A stretch of 64,000 nt of DNA from Shewanella sp. (GCA_028223395.1 JAOIUG010000001.1:21288-85287); one strand, 5' to 3'. Shown: positions 34,840 through 42,958, numbered from the stretch's first letter. Made by a program: numbers and translations. Notes: generated by a model not told the origin, from the letters alone.

Positions 34840-35562
34840 ATGAACCCGGTTGCAGATCAATTTATCGCGCCTCCTTGTCAAACACCCATCACGATCCTTT
34901 ACCAAGATGAGCATTTATTACTTATCAATAAACCCTCGGGATTATTGTCTCTTTCAGGTAAAGATCCTGCCAATTTAGATTCTGTGCATTATCGTTTAGT
35001 TCAAGATTTCCCCGGTTGTACTTTAGTACATCGCCTTGATTTTGGCACATCAGGGATCATGCTTATTGCACTAAACAAATCCATTAATGCATTGTTGTGT
35101 CGCCAATTTAGTGAGCGCAGTGTGTTAAAGCGATATACCGCTTTATTATTAGGAGAGATCGAAGTGCAGCAAGGGGTGATCTGCGCCGCGATAGCCAGAG
35201 CTCATTTTCCACGGATGAAATTATGTGAGTTGGAGGGCAAAGCTGCGCGATCGGTGTACCAAGTTTTGGCTACTGAGCGCTACCTTGTAGCTGATAAGGC
35301 AAGAAAGCAACATAACGATCCCGTGCTGAACTGTGCTACCACCACAGTTACGCGAGTAGAATTTACCCCTGAGAGTGGTCGAACACACCAGCTACGGATC
35401 CATGCTCAATCTATCGGCCACCCCATTATTGGCTGCGATCTTTACGGCTCTGCATATTCTCATGCTTTAGCGCCAAGACTCATGTTGCATGCAAGTCGGT
35501 TGGTGTTTCATCACCCGATCACAGGAGAAACTATTGAAGGGTTTTGTCCTTGTCCATTTTAA
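34840..35562 (+). CDS. RluA-family pseudouridine synthase
   Basis: Converts uridine to pseudouridine in rRNA/tRNA; closest by eye to E. coli RluA (23S U746 and tRNA U32). Catalytic HRLDFGTSG (Asp near residue 70) is present, with NKPSGLLSLSGKD and GRTHQLRIHAQSIGHPIIG. ATG 34840 has GGAG six bases upstream and gives 240 aa; an upstream TTG at 34828 is rejected. A central insertion near residues 140-160 makes it longer than RluA (219 aa). It borders the accessory island. Confidence 0.88.
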   Translation: MNPVADQFIAPPCQTPITILYQDEHLLLINKPSGLLSLSGKDPANLDSVHYRLVQDFPGCTLVHRLDFGTSGIMLIALNKSINALLCRQFSERSVLKRYTALLLGEIEVQQGVICAAIARAHFPRMKLCELEGKAARSVYQVLATERYLVADKARKQHNDPVLNCATTTVTRVEFTPESGRTHQLRIHAQSIGHPIIGCDLYGSAYSHALAPRLMLHASRLVFHHPITGETIEGFCPCPF

Positions 35563-35828
35563 TAACCCGCTGACCATATTCACTTAGTAAAGCGTACCTC
35601 TTGATGACGCTAAAATAGTAAAGCTCACTTAAAATAAGGTTGGATTGGGATCTTGTCAAAGATAATTTCTGACCGGCCCCCTATGTCAGAATTGCTATCG
35701 ATGTTGAACAACCTCTCTTTTTACTCAAGGTCAATGAGTGATGCACGGTGATCGTTTTCAATTTTTGATGAGCCAAAATATAAAATTCTTTTTCAGTTAC
35801 CATTAATACTCTTAGGAATGAAAAACTT

Positions 35829-35856
35829 TACAGTACCGTACAGTAAAAGTACAGCA
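35829..35856. repeat. Three phased TACAG direct repeats
   Basis: TACAGTA at 35829-35835 and 35839-35845, then TACAGCA at 35850-35856. Spacing of 10 and 11 bp puts all three on one face of the helix, like an operator or iteron group. Confidence 0.45.
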
Positions 35857-35878
35857 GTTGTATCAGTAACACAAAAAG

Positions 35879-35891
35879 ATGGTATAACCAT
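35879..35891. promoter_or_regulatory. ATGGT-N3-ACCAT palindrome, site 1
   Basis: A 13-bp inverted repeat with 5-bp arms and 3-bp centre (ATA). The same 13-mer occurs at 37451-37463, and a centre variant at 37550-37562. The architecture equals that of matS, the MatP site, though the bases differ. Confidence 0.5.
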
Positions 35892-36176
35892 TTATATAAA
35901 CAAGCACAATGTATCGCCGCCTTAATCATCGTGTTATTTTCCCATTCGCTGGCAGTGAGAATTATTCATCAACTACATCGAAAATTTGGATCAGATCTGT
36001 CGTTGTTAAAAAATGATGCGATGACTTAAGCTTTGACAGTAGATCCAAGAATATCAGTGATACCGAATATGCTAAAAACGATAGTAGAAAATGATAGCGA
36101 TAAACAAACGCGCACACGCAAATGTTGCAAACTATTTTAAACCGTTTTAACCTTGATCACATTCATGCTGGCTTTT

Positions 36177-37220
36177 TTAATCATTTGGTTTTAAATAGTG
36201 ATTCAATGAACGCGGATCGGTATGGCCTGTACGTGCCATAATGTAGAGGTGATCTTTTTCATTTTCATGTAGTTGTGTTACACAACCACTGCGTAAACTG
36301 TGCGCGCCGTAATATTGAGGATCCAGCCCCGCTTTTTGACAGTAACGTTTGATCAGCTGGTAAATATCATCCCCACGGAGAAACCCTCTACCTGTTTGTG
36401 CGCTGGTTTGTTGATAATCCCTGATTGTTTTGCCGTCCCTGCTGATCGAACGGAATAAGTGACCATCAGTCAATTTAGTCAACTCCAACCATTCTTTAAC
36501 AGCTTGATAAGCCGATAACCATTCTGCTTTAGGCAATACCTTCCATTCTCTTTGTCCTTGCTGATTACTTTTAGAGTAGGGCAGTCTTATTTTCAGTTTA
36601 TCTCTTAAAAAGCTAACATGACTGACTTTCATATTCGCCAATTCAGAACGTCTAAAACCTCCTTGAAACCCTAATTGAATAATCGCTTTATCCCTTATGC
36701 GGCTGAGCGGTTGCGATCGTTTATCGATCTCTTGGATCAACATTTCAAGTTCATCATACATAATCGGTTGTTGATCGTAATCGCTGACACTGCGATATTG
36801 ATTACGCATTAATCCGCGCATCACTCTGACGACCAAAGGGTGTTCAGTCGGGGAAGGGTATTGGGCTTGAATGTGATAGAAACGGATCGCAGCTAATCGG
36901 GTATTAATCGTTTGAGTCGATAATTGCTGCCCATTACGCGCTTGATATATTTCTTTTTGATGACCGAGAAAAGCAATCACCGTACGGGGATCTGCAGGCA
37001 AAGCACTCAAATGATGGTTGTCACAATAACGGCTAAAAATGCTGAACGACCCCCGATAAACCCGTCGGGTATTGTCAGAAATTTCGTAACGAGTTTCTTC
37101 TGCTGCTCGTTCGAAATCATTGAGTATTGATAAGGGTAATTGCTGCTCTTGATAGAAGCTTTGATCAGGCTGTAACTCGGTATTATTTGGCTTGGTAATT
37201 GGGTTAATTTTATTATTCAT
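36177..37220 (-). CDS. Cre-like tyrosine recombinase
   Basis: A 347-aa site-specific recombinase. Catalytic set: Arg190 (GFRRSEL), Lys217, His307 and Arg310 (AHSLRSG), His333 (TGHTD, where Cre has Trp) and nucleophile Tyr342 (NHYL), with only five residues after it. The N-terminal core-binding domain aligns with phage P1 Cre better than with XerC/D: TRRVYRGSFSIFSRYCDN, PADPRTVIAFL, TINTRLAAIRFYH, PLVVRVMRGLMR. ATG 37220 is preceded by GAGAG; a TTG nine bases earlier is possible. The palindrome at 37277-37322 lies just upstream. No excisionase, phage or integron genes are adjacent. The gene looks intact. Confidence 0.9.
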   Translation of the reverse strand: MNNKINPITKPNNTELQPDQSFYQEQQLPLSILNDFERAAEETRYEISDNTRRVYRGSFSIFSRYCDNHHLSALPADPRTVIAFLGHQKEIYQARNGQQLSTQTINTRLAAIRFYHIQAQYPSPTEHPLVVRVMRGLMRNQYRSVSDYDQQPIMYDELEMLIQEIDKRSQPLSRIRDKAIIQLGFQGGFRRSELANMKVSHVSFLRDKLKIRLPYSKSNQQGQREWKVLPKAEWLSAYQAVKEWLELTKLTDGHLFRSISRDGKTIRDYQQTSAQTGRGFLRGDDIYQLIKRYCQKAGLDPQYYGAHSLRSGCVTQLHENEKDHLYIMARTGHTDPRSLNHYLKPND

Positions 37221-37276
37221 TACTCTCAAATGCCTCGATCAGCCCAAATTTAGAAGCCTTATTGTAGCTATTATGC

Positions 37277-37322
37277 ACATTCACTACCAGTGATAATCGT
37301 CATTATCACTGGTAGTGAATGT
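37277..37322. repeat. Near-perfect 46-bp palindrome, candidate lox/rox-like site
   Basis: Arms of 21 bp run inward to a 4-base asymmetric centre CGTC (37298-37301): ...GTGATAAT-CGTC-ATTATCAC... and pair perfectly. It lies 56 bp upstream of the recombinase ATG. The phage D6 rox site, as I recall it, also has inverted arms ending AAT and ATT around a 4-base asymmetric spacer, so the layout fits a Cre/Dre-type crossover site. No second copy was seen in the window. Alternatives are an operator or a transcript hairpin; there is no T run. Confidence 0.65.
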
Positions 37323-37450
37323 TATTTAAACAAAGCAGCCTTTAATGCGGTTTATTTATCCAAATAATGCCTTTAGTTGCCATTGTCAGCGTTATTATTT
37401 TATCCGATTAATCTAGATAATCTGTCGTGAGAGAGTGAATATAGATAATG

Positions 37451-37463
37451 ATGGTATAACCAT
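37451..37463. promoter_or_regulatory. ATGGT-N3-ACCAT palindrome, site 2
   Basis: Identical 13-mer to site 1 and in the same orientation, extended to the shared 16-mer GATGGTATAACCATTT. It lies about 135 bp upstream of the ribbon-helix-helix gene. Confidence 0.5.
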
Positions 37464-37549
37464 TTTAAAGGTGACTGATGTGATTAAATGCGTAAAATGA
37501 GTGTGAAAGCTTGCTTCAATGAGGTAGCTTGACTAAAACACCCATTAAA

Positions 37550-37562
37550 ATGGTGCAACCAT
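37550..37562. promoter_or_regulatory. ATGGT-N3-ACCAT palindrome, site 3
   Basis: Same arms with centre GCA, 99 bp after site 2 and 26 bases before the ribbon-helix-helix start codon. The location suits autoregulation of that gene. Confidence 0.5.
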
Positions 37563-37587
37563 AAATTACAAATTAAAAGAACACGTG

Positions 37588-38091
37588 ATGAATTACACAA
37601 AGCAGCAATGGCGATATCATGGCGTAACGCCAGTAAAAGGCAGAAAACTATTACTACTGCAAGCAGATGAGTTGCTTGTGGCGATCCCGCTGATGTATCG
37701 CATTATTTTACAGAACAAAAAAGATCATCGGCTCGAATGGTTTAATTATGCTGAAAGCAAAAAGGATCAAGAATTAAAATTTATTACTTTATCAACGCAG
37801 CTTTCATTAATGGCAAAAAAACATAAAGATAAGCAAGACGACAGTGAGGCACTGCAGTATTTAAATGTATTGCTCAATGATCACTTTAGCGATTATGGCT
37901 GGCGTATGATCCGAAAAGAATTAGCACAAATAAAAAAACGACGTAAAAAGTCACATATAGAATTAAGTAATGATCTCATTTATCGATTAAAACGTTTGAT
38001 GTCTTTAAAGCAACTCGACAGTTTTGATCAAACCATTGACTACTTATTAAGTGAAAATGAAGATAATTGTCTCGAAAAATCTAAGTTGTGA
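37588..38091 (+). CDS. Ribbon-helix-helix protein with MatP-like C-terminus
   Basis: A 167-aa basic protein. Its last 45 residues (RRKKSHIELSNDLIYRLKRL...QTIDYLLSE) line up with the MatP DNA-binding region, where Vibrio MatP has RKKSIDL and DTIEYLLSE as recalled. The N-terminal two thirds does not obviously match MatP. ATG 37588 is adjacent to an in-frame GTG; the ribosome site is weak (AAAAGA). Divergent from the Cre-like recombinase, with three 13-bp palindromes around it. Likely a DNA-binding protein that may regulate itself or organise the local DNA; I would not call it MatP without a profile search. Confidence 0.6.
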   Translation: MNYTKQQWRYHGVTPVKGRKLLLLQADELLVAIPLMYRIILQNKKDHRLEWFNYAESKKDQELKFITLSTQLSLMAKKHKDKQDDSEALQYLNVLLNDHFSDYGWRMIRKELAQIKKRRKKSHIELSNDLIYRLKRLMSLKQLDSFDQTIDYLLSENEDNCLEKSKL

Positions 38092-38149
38092 ATGAAAGGC
38101 TTATTGTATTTTATCGGTCTAATAGGATTAGGATCTTTAAGAGATAATA

Positions 38150-38599
38150 ATGATGACATTGAGTAAAAAATTAGTAGGACTTTCTTTAAGTCTCGCAATG
38201 GCTGGTTGTAGTAGTTTAGGTAACGAACCTACTTTACAACATAATGGGGTAGCCGTTAATGGATACGATGTAGTCGCATACTTTACTGAAAATAAACCTG
38301 TAAAAGGTTTGTCTAAGTTCAGTAGCGAATATCATGATCTACACTGGTATTTCAGTAGTGAAAAAAACAAAGAATTATTTGAACAAGATCAACAGCATTA
38401 TTTACCACAGTATGGTGGTTATTGTGCTTACGGTATGTCAAAAGGGTTTGTGGTCGACACCGATCCTCATGCCTTCACAATTGTGAATGATAAACTCTAT
38501 TTAAATTATAGCTTGGGCGTACGAGATACCTGGCAAAAAGAGACGGCAGAATATATTAATAGTGCGGATACGCATTGGTTAAAGAAAACGAAAAAATAA
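38150..38599 (+). CDS. YHS-domain lipoprotein
   Basis: A 149-aa exported protein. The N-terminus MMTLSKKLVGLSLSLAMAGC is a lipoprotein signal with the lipidated Cys at residue 20. The mature part is a YHS domain: NGYDVVAYFTENKPVKG near 37-53, WYFSSEKNKELFEQD and YGGYCAYGMSKGF, with one Cys in YCAYG as in secreted YHS proteins. The family is thought to bind metals; the role here is unknown. A bulged hairpin (38614-38640) follows the stop. Confidence 0.82.
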   Translation: MMTLSKKLVGLSLSLAMAGCSSLGNEPTLQHNGVAVNGYDVVAYFTENKPVKGLSKFSSEYHDLHWYFSSEKNKELFEQDQQHYLPQYGGYCAYGMSKGFVVDTDPHAFTIVNDKLYLNYSLGVRDTWQKETAEYINSADTHWLKKTKK

Positions 38600-38613
38600 G
38601 AAGCAGTTACATA

Positions 38614-38640
38614 ACGGGGAGCATGATTTTCATGCCCCGT
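38614..38640. terminator. Hairpin between YHS gene and DEAD-box gene
   Basis: ACGGG-(GA)-GCATGA and TCATGC-CCCGT form a stem with a two-base bulge in the gap between convergent genes. It lacks a T run on the plus strand. Confidence 0.5.
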
Positions 38641-38651
38641 CTATTGCAGGA

Positions 38652-39995
38652 TTAATCTTCAGGTAGATCTTGTAGTTTAGATTTAGGTTTTCTCAACATT
38701 GGGGCATCACCAATATCAACGCCGGTAGCAAAGCGTTTATCACGATTAGCACTGGCTTTTGCGGCTGATTTCTTTTTCGCATTGCTCGCTTTTTTCTTTA
38801 CATTTTTGGCTTTGGTTTTTTGGGTCTTTTTAGGTTGGTCTTTAAGACCAGTAAATTTACCTTTTAAACCCTCGAGTTCACTAAAAGCAAATTGCTTATT
38901 CAGGAAATTTTGCACTTGCGTAAAGTTCACCCAATCTTTAGGTCCTACTAACGATACAGCGTCACCTTTAGCGCCTGCACGGCCTGTACGACCGATCCGG
39001 TGCACATATTCTTCAGCAAACTTTGGCATATCAAAATTAATCACTAAAGACACATTCAATAAATCTAACCCGCGAGAAGCGACATCTGTTGTCACTAAGA
39101 TCTGCTGCAAACCTCGGCTAAATTCATCCATAATTTGGTTGCGTGCATTTTGCTTTAATTCACCACTGAGTGAAGCAGTCTTAAAGCCATTATCGGCCAG
39201 TTTTTTAGCGAGGCGATCGGTGTCTTGCCGCGTCGCTGTAAAAATAATGATTTGTTTTTGCTGTTCACTTTTTAAAATACGTGTCAGCAAGGCTTCTTTA
39301 TGATCGAGGTGATCACACAAGAAGATCCGTTGAGTAATATCTTTATGCTCTAAATTTCCGGCGCCAATGGCAACATGCTCGGGTGACTTCAGTAATTCAG
39401 CGGCAATGTCGTTTACATCGCCATGATCTAATGTTGCTGAAAACATTAATGTTTGTCGACGCTTGTGATCTGCTGCTTGGTTAATTTGCTTAAGCTGATC
39501 AGCAAAACCGAGATCTAACATACGATCAGCTTCATCAAAAATAAGCAGTTCAAGCCCATTAAGATGCAAATGATGCTGTGCAAGGTGATCGGCTAAGCGA
39601 CCAGGAGTTGCCACCACAAAATGTGGATCGCGTGCTAACGCTTTAGCTTGATCATTAAAGTTTTCGCCACCTAAAATCTTAGTTGCTTTAAACTGTGTGT
39701 TAGCCACCAGCAAGCGCAATTGACTATACACCTGCGTGGCAAGCTCACGTGTTGGCAGTAAAATGACCGCGCGTGGATCACGTTTACTCAATGCTTTACA
39801 CGAGATCATCCGTTGCATAGCAGGTAACAAAAACGCTAATGTTTTACCTGATCCTGTTTTAGATGATGCCATTAGATCTTTGCCTGCGAGGGCTATCGGT
39901 ATGGCTTGTTCCTGGATCTCGGTTGGAGTGTCTATTCCCATGTGTTTTAATGTTTGTAGTAGACGTTGATCCAGTGAAAAATCGGTAAATTGCAA
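38652..39995 (-). CDS. DEAD-box RNA helicase
   Basis: ATP-dependent RNA helicase of 447 aa. Motifs in order: Q motif PTEIQEQAIP, ASSKTGSGKT (Walker A), PTRELATQV, TPGRL, DEAD, SAT, and in the second domain IIFTATR, VTTDVASRGLD and HRIGRTGRAG. The C-terminal 75 residues form a Lys/Ala-rich tail, likely for RNA binding. Resembles SrmB/RhlE-type ribosome-assembly helicases; which paralogue it is cannot be decided here. Confidence 0.93.
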   Translation of the reverse strand: MQFTDFSLDQRLLQTLKHMGIDTPTEIQEQAIPIALAGKDLMASSKTGSGKTLAFLLPAMQRMISCKALSKRDPRAVILLPTRELATQVYSQLRLLVANTQFKATKILGGENFNDQAKALARDPHFVVATPGRLADHLAQHHLHLNGLELLIFDEADRMLDLGFADQLKQINQAADHKRRQTLMFSATLDHGDVNDIAAELLKSPEHVAIGAGNLEHKDITQRIFLCDHLDHKEALLTRILKSEQQKQIIIFTATRQDTDRLAKKLADNGFKTASLSGELKQNARNQIMDEFSRGLQQILVTTDVASRGLDLLNVSLVINFDMPKFAEEYVHRIGRTGRAGAKGDAVSLVGPKDWVNFTQVQNFLNKQFAFSELEGLKGKFTGLKDQPKKTQKTKAKNVKKKASNAKKKSAAKASANRDKRFATGVDIGDAPMLRKPKSKLQDLPED

Positions 39996-40151
39996 AGGTG
40001 AACTCCTAAAATAATCTGACCGCGCATTATACCCAGATAAAGAGTACAGAGCTATGATTAGCGATGAAGTTTATCTTAAAGGCGATGAAAACCACATATG
40101 ATCTTGCGATCAGGTAGGATGTGGGTAATTGCAACAAGAGGAGAGTAACTT

Positions 40152-41195
40152 GTGTCAGAAAAAAATGATCCGGTGACAATTGGGCTTGCACTTGGCAGCG
40201 GCGCTGCAAAAGGTTGGGCGCATATTGGCGTATTAAACGGCTTGGCTAAGCTTGGAGTGTTTCCAGATAAAGTGGCCGGGTGTTCTATTGGGGCGGTTGT
40301 CGGCGCGGCTTATTCAAATGATAACTTATCTGAATTAGAAGATTGGGTCCGCAGTTTTAGCAGTTGGGACGTATTGGGTTTGATGGACTTTAGCTGGCGT
40401 AAAGGTGGCTTGATAAGTGGCGACAAAGTGTTTGATGTGCTCCAAAAGAGCATTGGCGATCTGCAAATAGAGCAACTTAAAAAACCTTTTGCAGCCGTCG
40501 CAACGGATCTTTATTCAGGGCAAGAGATCTGGTTTACTGAAGGCAACTTACAACAAGCTGTGAGGGCCTCATGCTCAATGCCGGGCATTTTGTCGCCAGT
40601 GAAGATGGGCGATCGCTGGTTAGTGGATGGCGCAGTTGTTAACCCTGTGCCGGTATCGGTCAGTAAAGCCATGGGAGTGGACATTGTTATCGCGGTCGAT
40701 CTTCATGGTTTGCGCCGCGGCCGCATGCAAGTGTTACCGGTTAACATGAAAAGTAACCACCCTACGACGGAAGAAAAAGCAGCGGAAAGTAATCAAGAAG
40801 AGCAGGGCTTTACAGAATTGTTAGCGCGAGGTCGAGACTATATCACTGGCTTGACCGATAAATTAAGCCATAAGTTTGATAATAGTGACGCGCCAAACCC
40901 AGGCATGTTAGGTGTTATGAATCAGTCGATGGATATTTTAGAGCAGCGCCATAAAAGGGCACGATTAATGGGTGATCCACCTGATATTTGCATTGTGCCT
41001 GATCTCGCTAGGATCGGAACCATGGAGTTTCATCGTGCTGATGAAGCGATTGCAGCAGGTGAGGCGGCGGTCGAACAAGTTGCCCACCTTATCAATGCTG
41101 CGTTGGCGCCTTATCAAATGAGGGGCGAAGATCCTTCAAAAGCGAGTATTGAACAAGATAATGCGTCACATCCTCAGGGCCATAGCGAAGTGTAA
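40152..41195 (+). CDS. rssA: Patatin-like phospholipase, RssA type
   Basis: Serine acyl hydrolase of the patatin family. Seen: the oxyanion loop GLALGSGAAKGWAHIGVL near residue 11, GCSIG (GxSxG nucleophile) near 44 and the catalytic DGA in LVDGAVVNPVPVS near 160. Length 347 aa; the E. coli relative RssA has about 300, the excess here being a Gln/Glu-rich insert near residues 200-240 and the tail. Natural substrate unknown. A bidirectional terminator separates it from the convergent reductase gene. Confidence 0.87.
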   Translation: MSEKNDPVTIGLALGSGAAKGWAHIGVLNGLAKLGVFPDKVAGCSIGAVVGAAYSNDNLSELEDWVRSFSSWDVLGLMDFSWRKGGLISGDKVFDVLQKSIGDLQIEQLKKPFAAVATDLYSGQEIWFTEGNLQQAVRASCSMPGILSPVKMGDRWLVDGAVVNPVPVSVSKAMGVDIVIAVDLHGLRRGRMQVLPVNMKSNHPTTEEKAAESNQEEQGFTELLARGRDYITGLTDKLSHKFDNSDAPNPGMLGVMNQSMDILEQRHKRARLMGDPPDICIVPDLARIGTMEFHRADEAIAAGEAAVEQVAHLINAALAPYQMRGEDPSKASIEQDNASHPQGHSEV

Positions 41196-41204
41196 CCATC
41201 AGCA

Positions 41205-41226
41205 AAAAGGGCCTTACGGCCCTTTT
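41205..41226. terminator. Bidirectional terminator, rssA/curA-type gene
   Basis: AAAAGGGCC-TTAC-GGCCCTTTT is a perfect 9-bp stem with A and T flanks on both sides, placed between convergent genes. Confidence 0.88.
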
Positions 41227-41270
41227 ATTGATTGATATAACCCAACATGAATAGGCTTAGGTGGTAATTA

Positions 41271-42269
41271 TTAGCCCAGTTTTACCAGCATTTTACCGCG
41301 GTTTTTACCTTCAAACAGACCAATAAATGCTTCAGGTGCTTGAGAAAGCCCTTCATAAATCGTTTGCTCTGCTACGATTTTTCCTTCGGCTAGCCACTGG
41401 CCCATTTGCTGAGCAAACTCTGGGTAATGTGCCCAATGTTCGAACACAATAAAGCCTTCAATTTTGAGCTTTTTCATGATGATTTGAGCTAAATTGGCCG
41501 GTCCAGGAGTCGGGGTCGTGTCGTTATATTGTGCGATCATGCCACATACCGCAATACGACCATGATCGTTCATATTATTTAATGCCGCGGCTAAATGATC
41601 GCCGCCGACATTTTCAAAATAAACATCAACTCCTTCTGGCGCCGCGGTGGCTAATGCCGCGCTAAGATCGCCACAGCTTTTGTAGTTGATCACAGCGTCA
41701 ACACCTAATGAGGTTACGTGCTGAGCTTTTTCATCAGAACCAACAGATGCAACAACGCGCGCGCCCATAAGTTTACCGATTTGGATCGCAATACTACCGA
41801 CTGCACCCGAAGCTGCAGACACAAACAAGGTTTCACCTGCTTTTAAAGCCGCAATGCGGTTCAAACCCGTCCAAGCTGTCATCCCTGGCATGCCTAATAC
41901 ACCTAAAAAGTGTGATTCATCAATTGGCGTGTTTGGTAACGCTGTGATCTCTGTGCCATCAGTCACAAAGTGACTGCGCCAGCCGTGCATACTGTTAACC
42001 AAGCTACCGACAGGAAATTGACTGTGGTTAGATTCGATAACTTCACCAATGGCTCCGCCTTCTAGCACGGCACCAATTTCAAAAGGGGCAATATAACTTT
42101 TTCTGTCGATCATGCGCCCACGCATATACGGATCAACAGACATCCAAGTGTTCTTAACTAAAAATTCACCGGGTTTTATCGCTGCAAGGGCGACGTCTGC
42201 TTCAACAAAGTTGCTTGCGGTAGGAAGACCTTCAGGGCGTGACTTTAGCTGTATTTGTTTAGCGTTCAT
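41271..42269 (-). CDS. curA: Zinc-independent NADPH-dependent oxidoreductase (CurA-like)
   Basis: Medium-chain reductase of the leukotriene B4 12-hydroxydehydrogenase/curcumin reductase group. Length 332 aa. Seen: the cofactor motif AASGAVGSIAIQIGKL near residue 153, GVDVYFENVGGD near 220, VCGMIAQYN, and no structural-zinc Cys set. The natural substrate is probably an alpha,beta-unsaturated carbonyl. It is divergent from an OhrR-like regulator, with two 18-bp direct repeats between them, which suggests control by reactive electrophiles or peroxides; that control is inferred. Confidence 0.85.
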   Translation of the reverse strand: MNAKQIQLKSRPEGLPTASNFVEADVALAAIKPGEFLVKNTWMSVDPYMRGRMIDRKSYIAPFEIGAVLEGGAIGEVIESNHSQFPVGSLVNSMHGWRSHFVTDGTEITALPNTPIDESHFLGVLGMPGMTAWTGLNRIAALKAGETLFVSAASGAVGSIAIQIGKLMGARVVASVGSDEKAQHVTSLGVDAVINYKSCGDLSAALATAAPEGVDVYFENVGGDHLAAALNNMNDHGRIAVCGMIAQYNDTTPTPGPANLAQIIMKKLKIEGFIVFEHWAHYPEFAQQMGQWLAEGKIVAEQTIYEGLSQAPEAFIGLFEGKNRGKMLVKLG

Positions 42270-42292
42270 AGTGATTCCTGTTTTTTGTTTGT

Positions 42293-42310
42293 GCGCAAAG
42301 TAATTGCCTG
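42293..42310. promoter_or_regulatory. Candidate regulator site, copy 1
   Basis: GCGCAAAGTAATTGCCTG, 24 bp upstream of the reductase start. It matches the segment at 42350-42367 in 15 of 18 positions, same orientation. Likely operator half of the divergent pair. Confidence 0.5.
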
Positions 42311-42349
42311 CATCATAGCGAAACTCGAAAATAGATGCAAATACTTTGC

Positions 42350-42367
42350 GCGCAAATTAATTGTCAG
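42350..42367. promoter_or_regulatory. Candidate regulator site, copy 2
   Basis: GCGCAAATTAATTGTCAG, 57 bp after copy 1. Its core CAAATTAATTG is close to the palindromic AATT-rich operators known for OhrR. Confidence 0.5.
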
Positions 42368-42436
42368 TAAGCTAGTGTTGTGATCTGGAGTCAGTTAAGA
42401 TGGTGGCTTGAAATCACAGTATATACGGAGAACGAC

Positions 42437-42877
42437 GTGGATCAGCACGATCAGCAAAATGGTTTGTCAGACAATGTGTGTTTTGCGCTTTACACCGCGG
42501 GCAATGCTCTTATGCGTGCATATCGCTCTTTGCTTGAGCAACATGAGCTGACATATCCACAATATTTGGTGATGCAGGCGTTATGGTTAAAAGACAGATC
42601 CAGTATCACGCAGTTATCACAAGCAACGCGACTCGATTTAGGTACGCTTTCTCCGATAATTAAGCGTTTGGACAGTAAGCAATTTTTGCAGCGCTTGCCC
42701 GATGAAACCGATGAGCGTAAAAAAGTGATTGCCTTGACTGACACCGGCCGCAATTTACAAAAAGAGGCATTATCACAAAAAAAAACGTTATTAGATCAGG
42801 TCAGTATGACGAGTGCTGAGCTGGAATCTTTGCGCACACTTTGTCTGACATTAACCCAGCAATTGAATCAAAAGTAA
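42437..42877 (+). CDS. MarR-family regulator, OhrR-like
   Basis: Winged-helix regulator of 146 aa. GTG 42437 has GGAG six bases upstream; a longer frame from 42380 lacks a site. The N-terminal VCFALYTAGNALMRAYR and LTYPQYLVMQALW follow OhrR closely, including the redox-sensing Cys in VCFALY. The wing region LDLGTLSPIIKRL and DERKKVIALTDTG are typical of MarR. No ohr gene is nearby, so the target is probably the divergent reductase and itself. Confidence 0.85.
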   Translation: MDQHDQQNGLSDNVCFALYTAGNALMRAYRSLLEQHELTYPQYLVMQALWLKDRSSITQLSQATRLDLGTLSPIIKRLDSKQFLQRLPDETDERKKVIALTDTGRNLQKEALSQKKTLLDQVSMTSAELESLRTLCLTLTQQLNQK

Positions 42878-42958
42878 TCGTTCAGACCGCAGTTAACTAA
42901 AGCGGCACATTTCCTGCTTAATCTTATCTACGATTAACTCTGTGCCGAATTTTTGACG

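Larger units (their letters stand above)
35563..36176. other. Non-coding left flank of the recombinase island
   Basis: This 614-bp gap has no credible gene. It contains three direct repeats TACAGTA/TACAGCA at 35829, 35839 and 35850, spaced 10-11 bp. It also holds one ATGGT-N3-ACCAT palindrome (35879-35891). A 13-mer at 35642-35654 matches 38125-38137 at 12 of 13 positions and may mark the island edge. Confidence 0.5.

Noticed and set aside
36177..37220. Integron integrase
   Set aside because: No attC cassettes or array nearby, and the N-terminal domain aligns better with Cre than with IntI.
37588..38091. Calling the gene matP outright
   Set aside because: Only the C-terminal region resembles MatP, and no matS (GTGAC-N3-GTCAC) site was found in the window.
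38782..39303. 173-codon plus-strand open frame
   Set aside because: Antisense to the DEAD-box helicase gene and rich in residues expected from reading its codons backwards.
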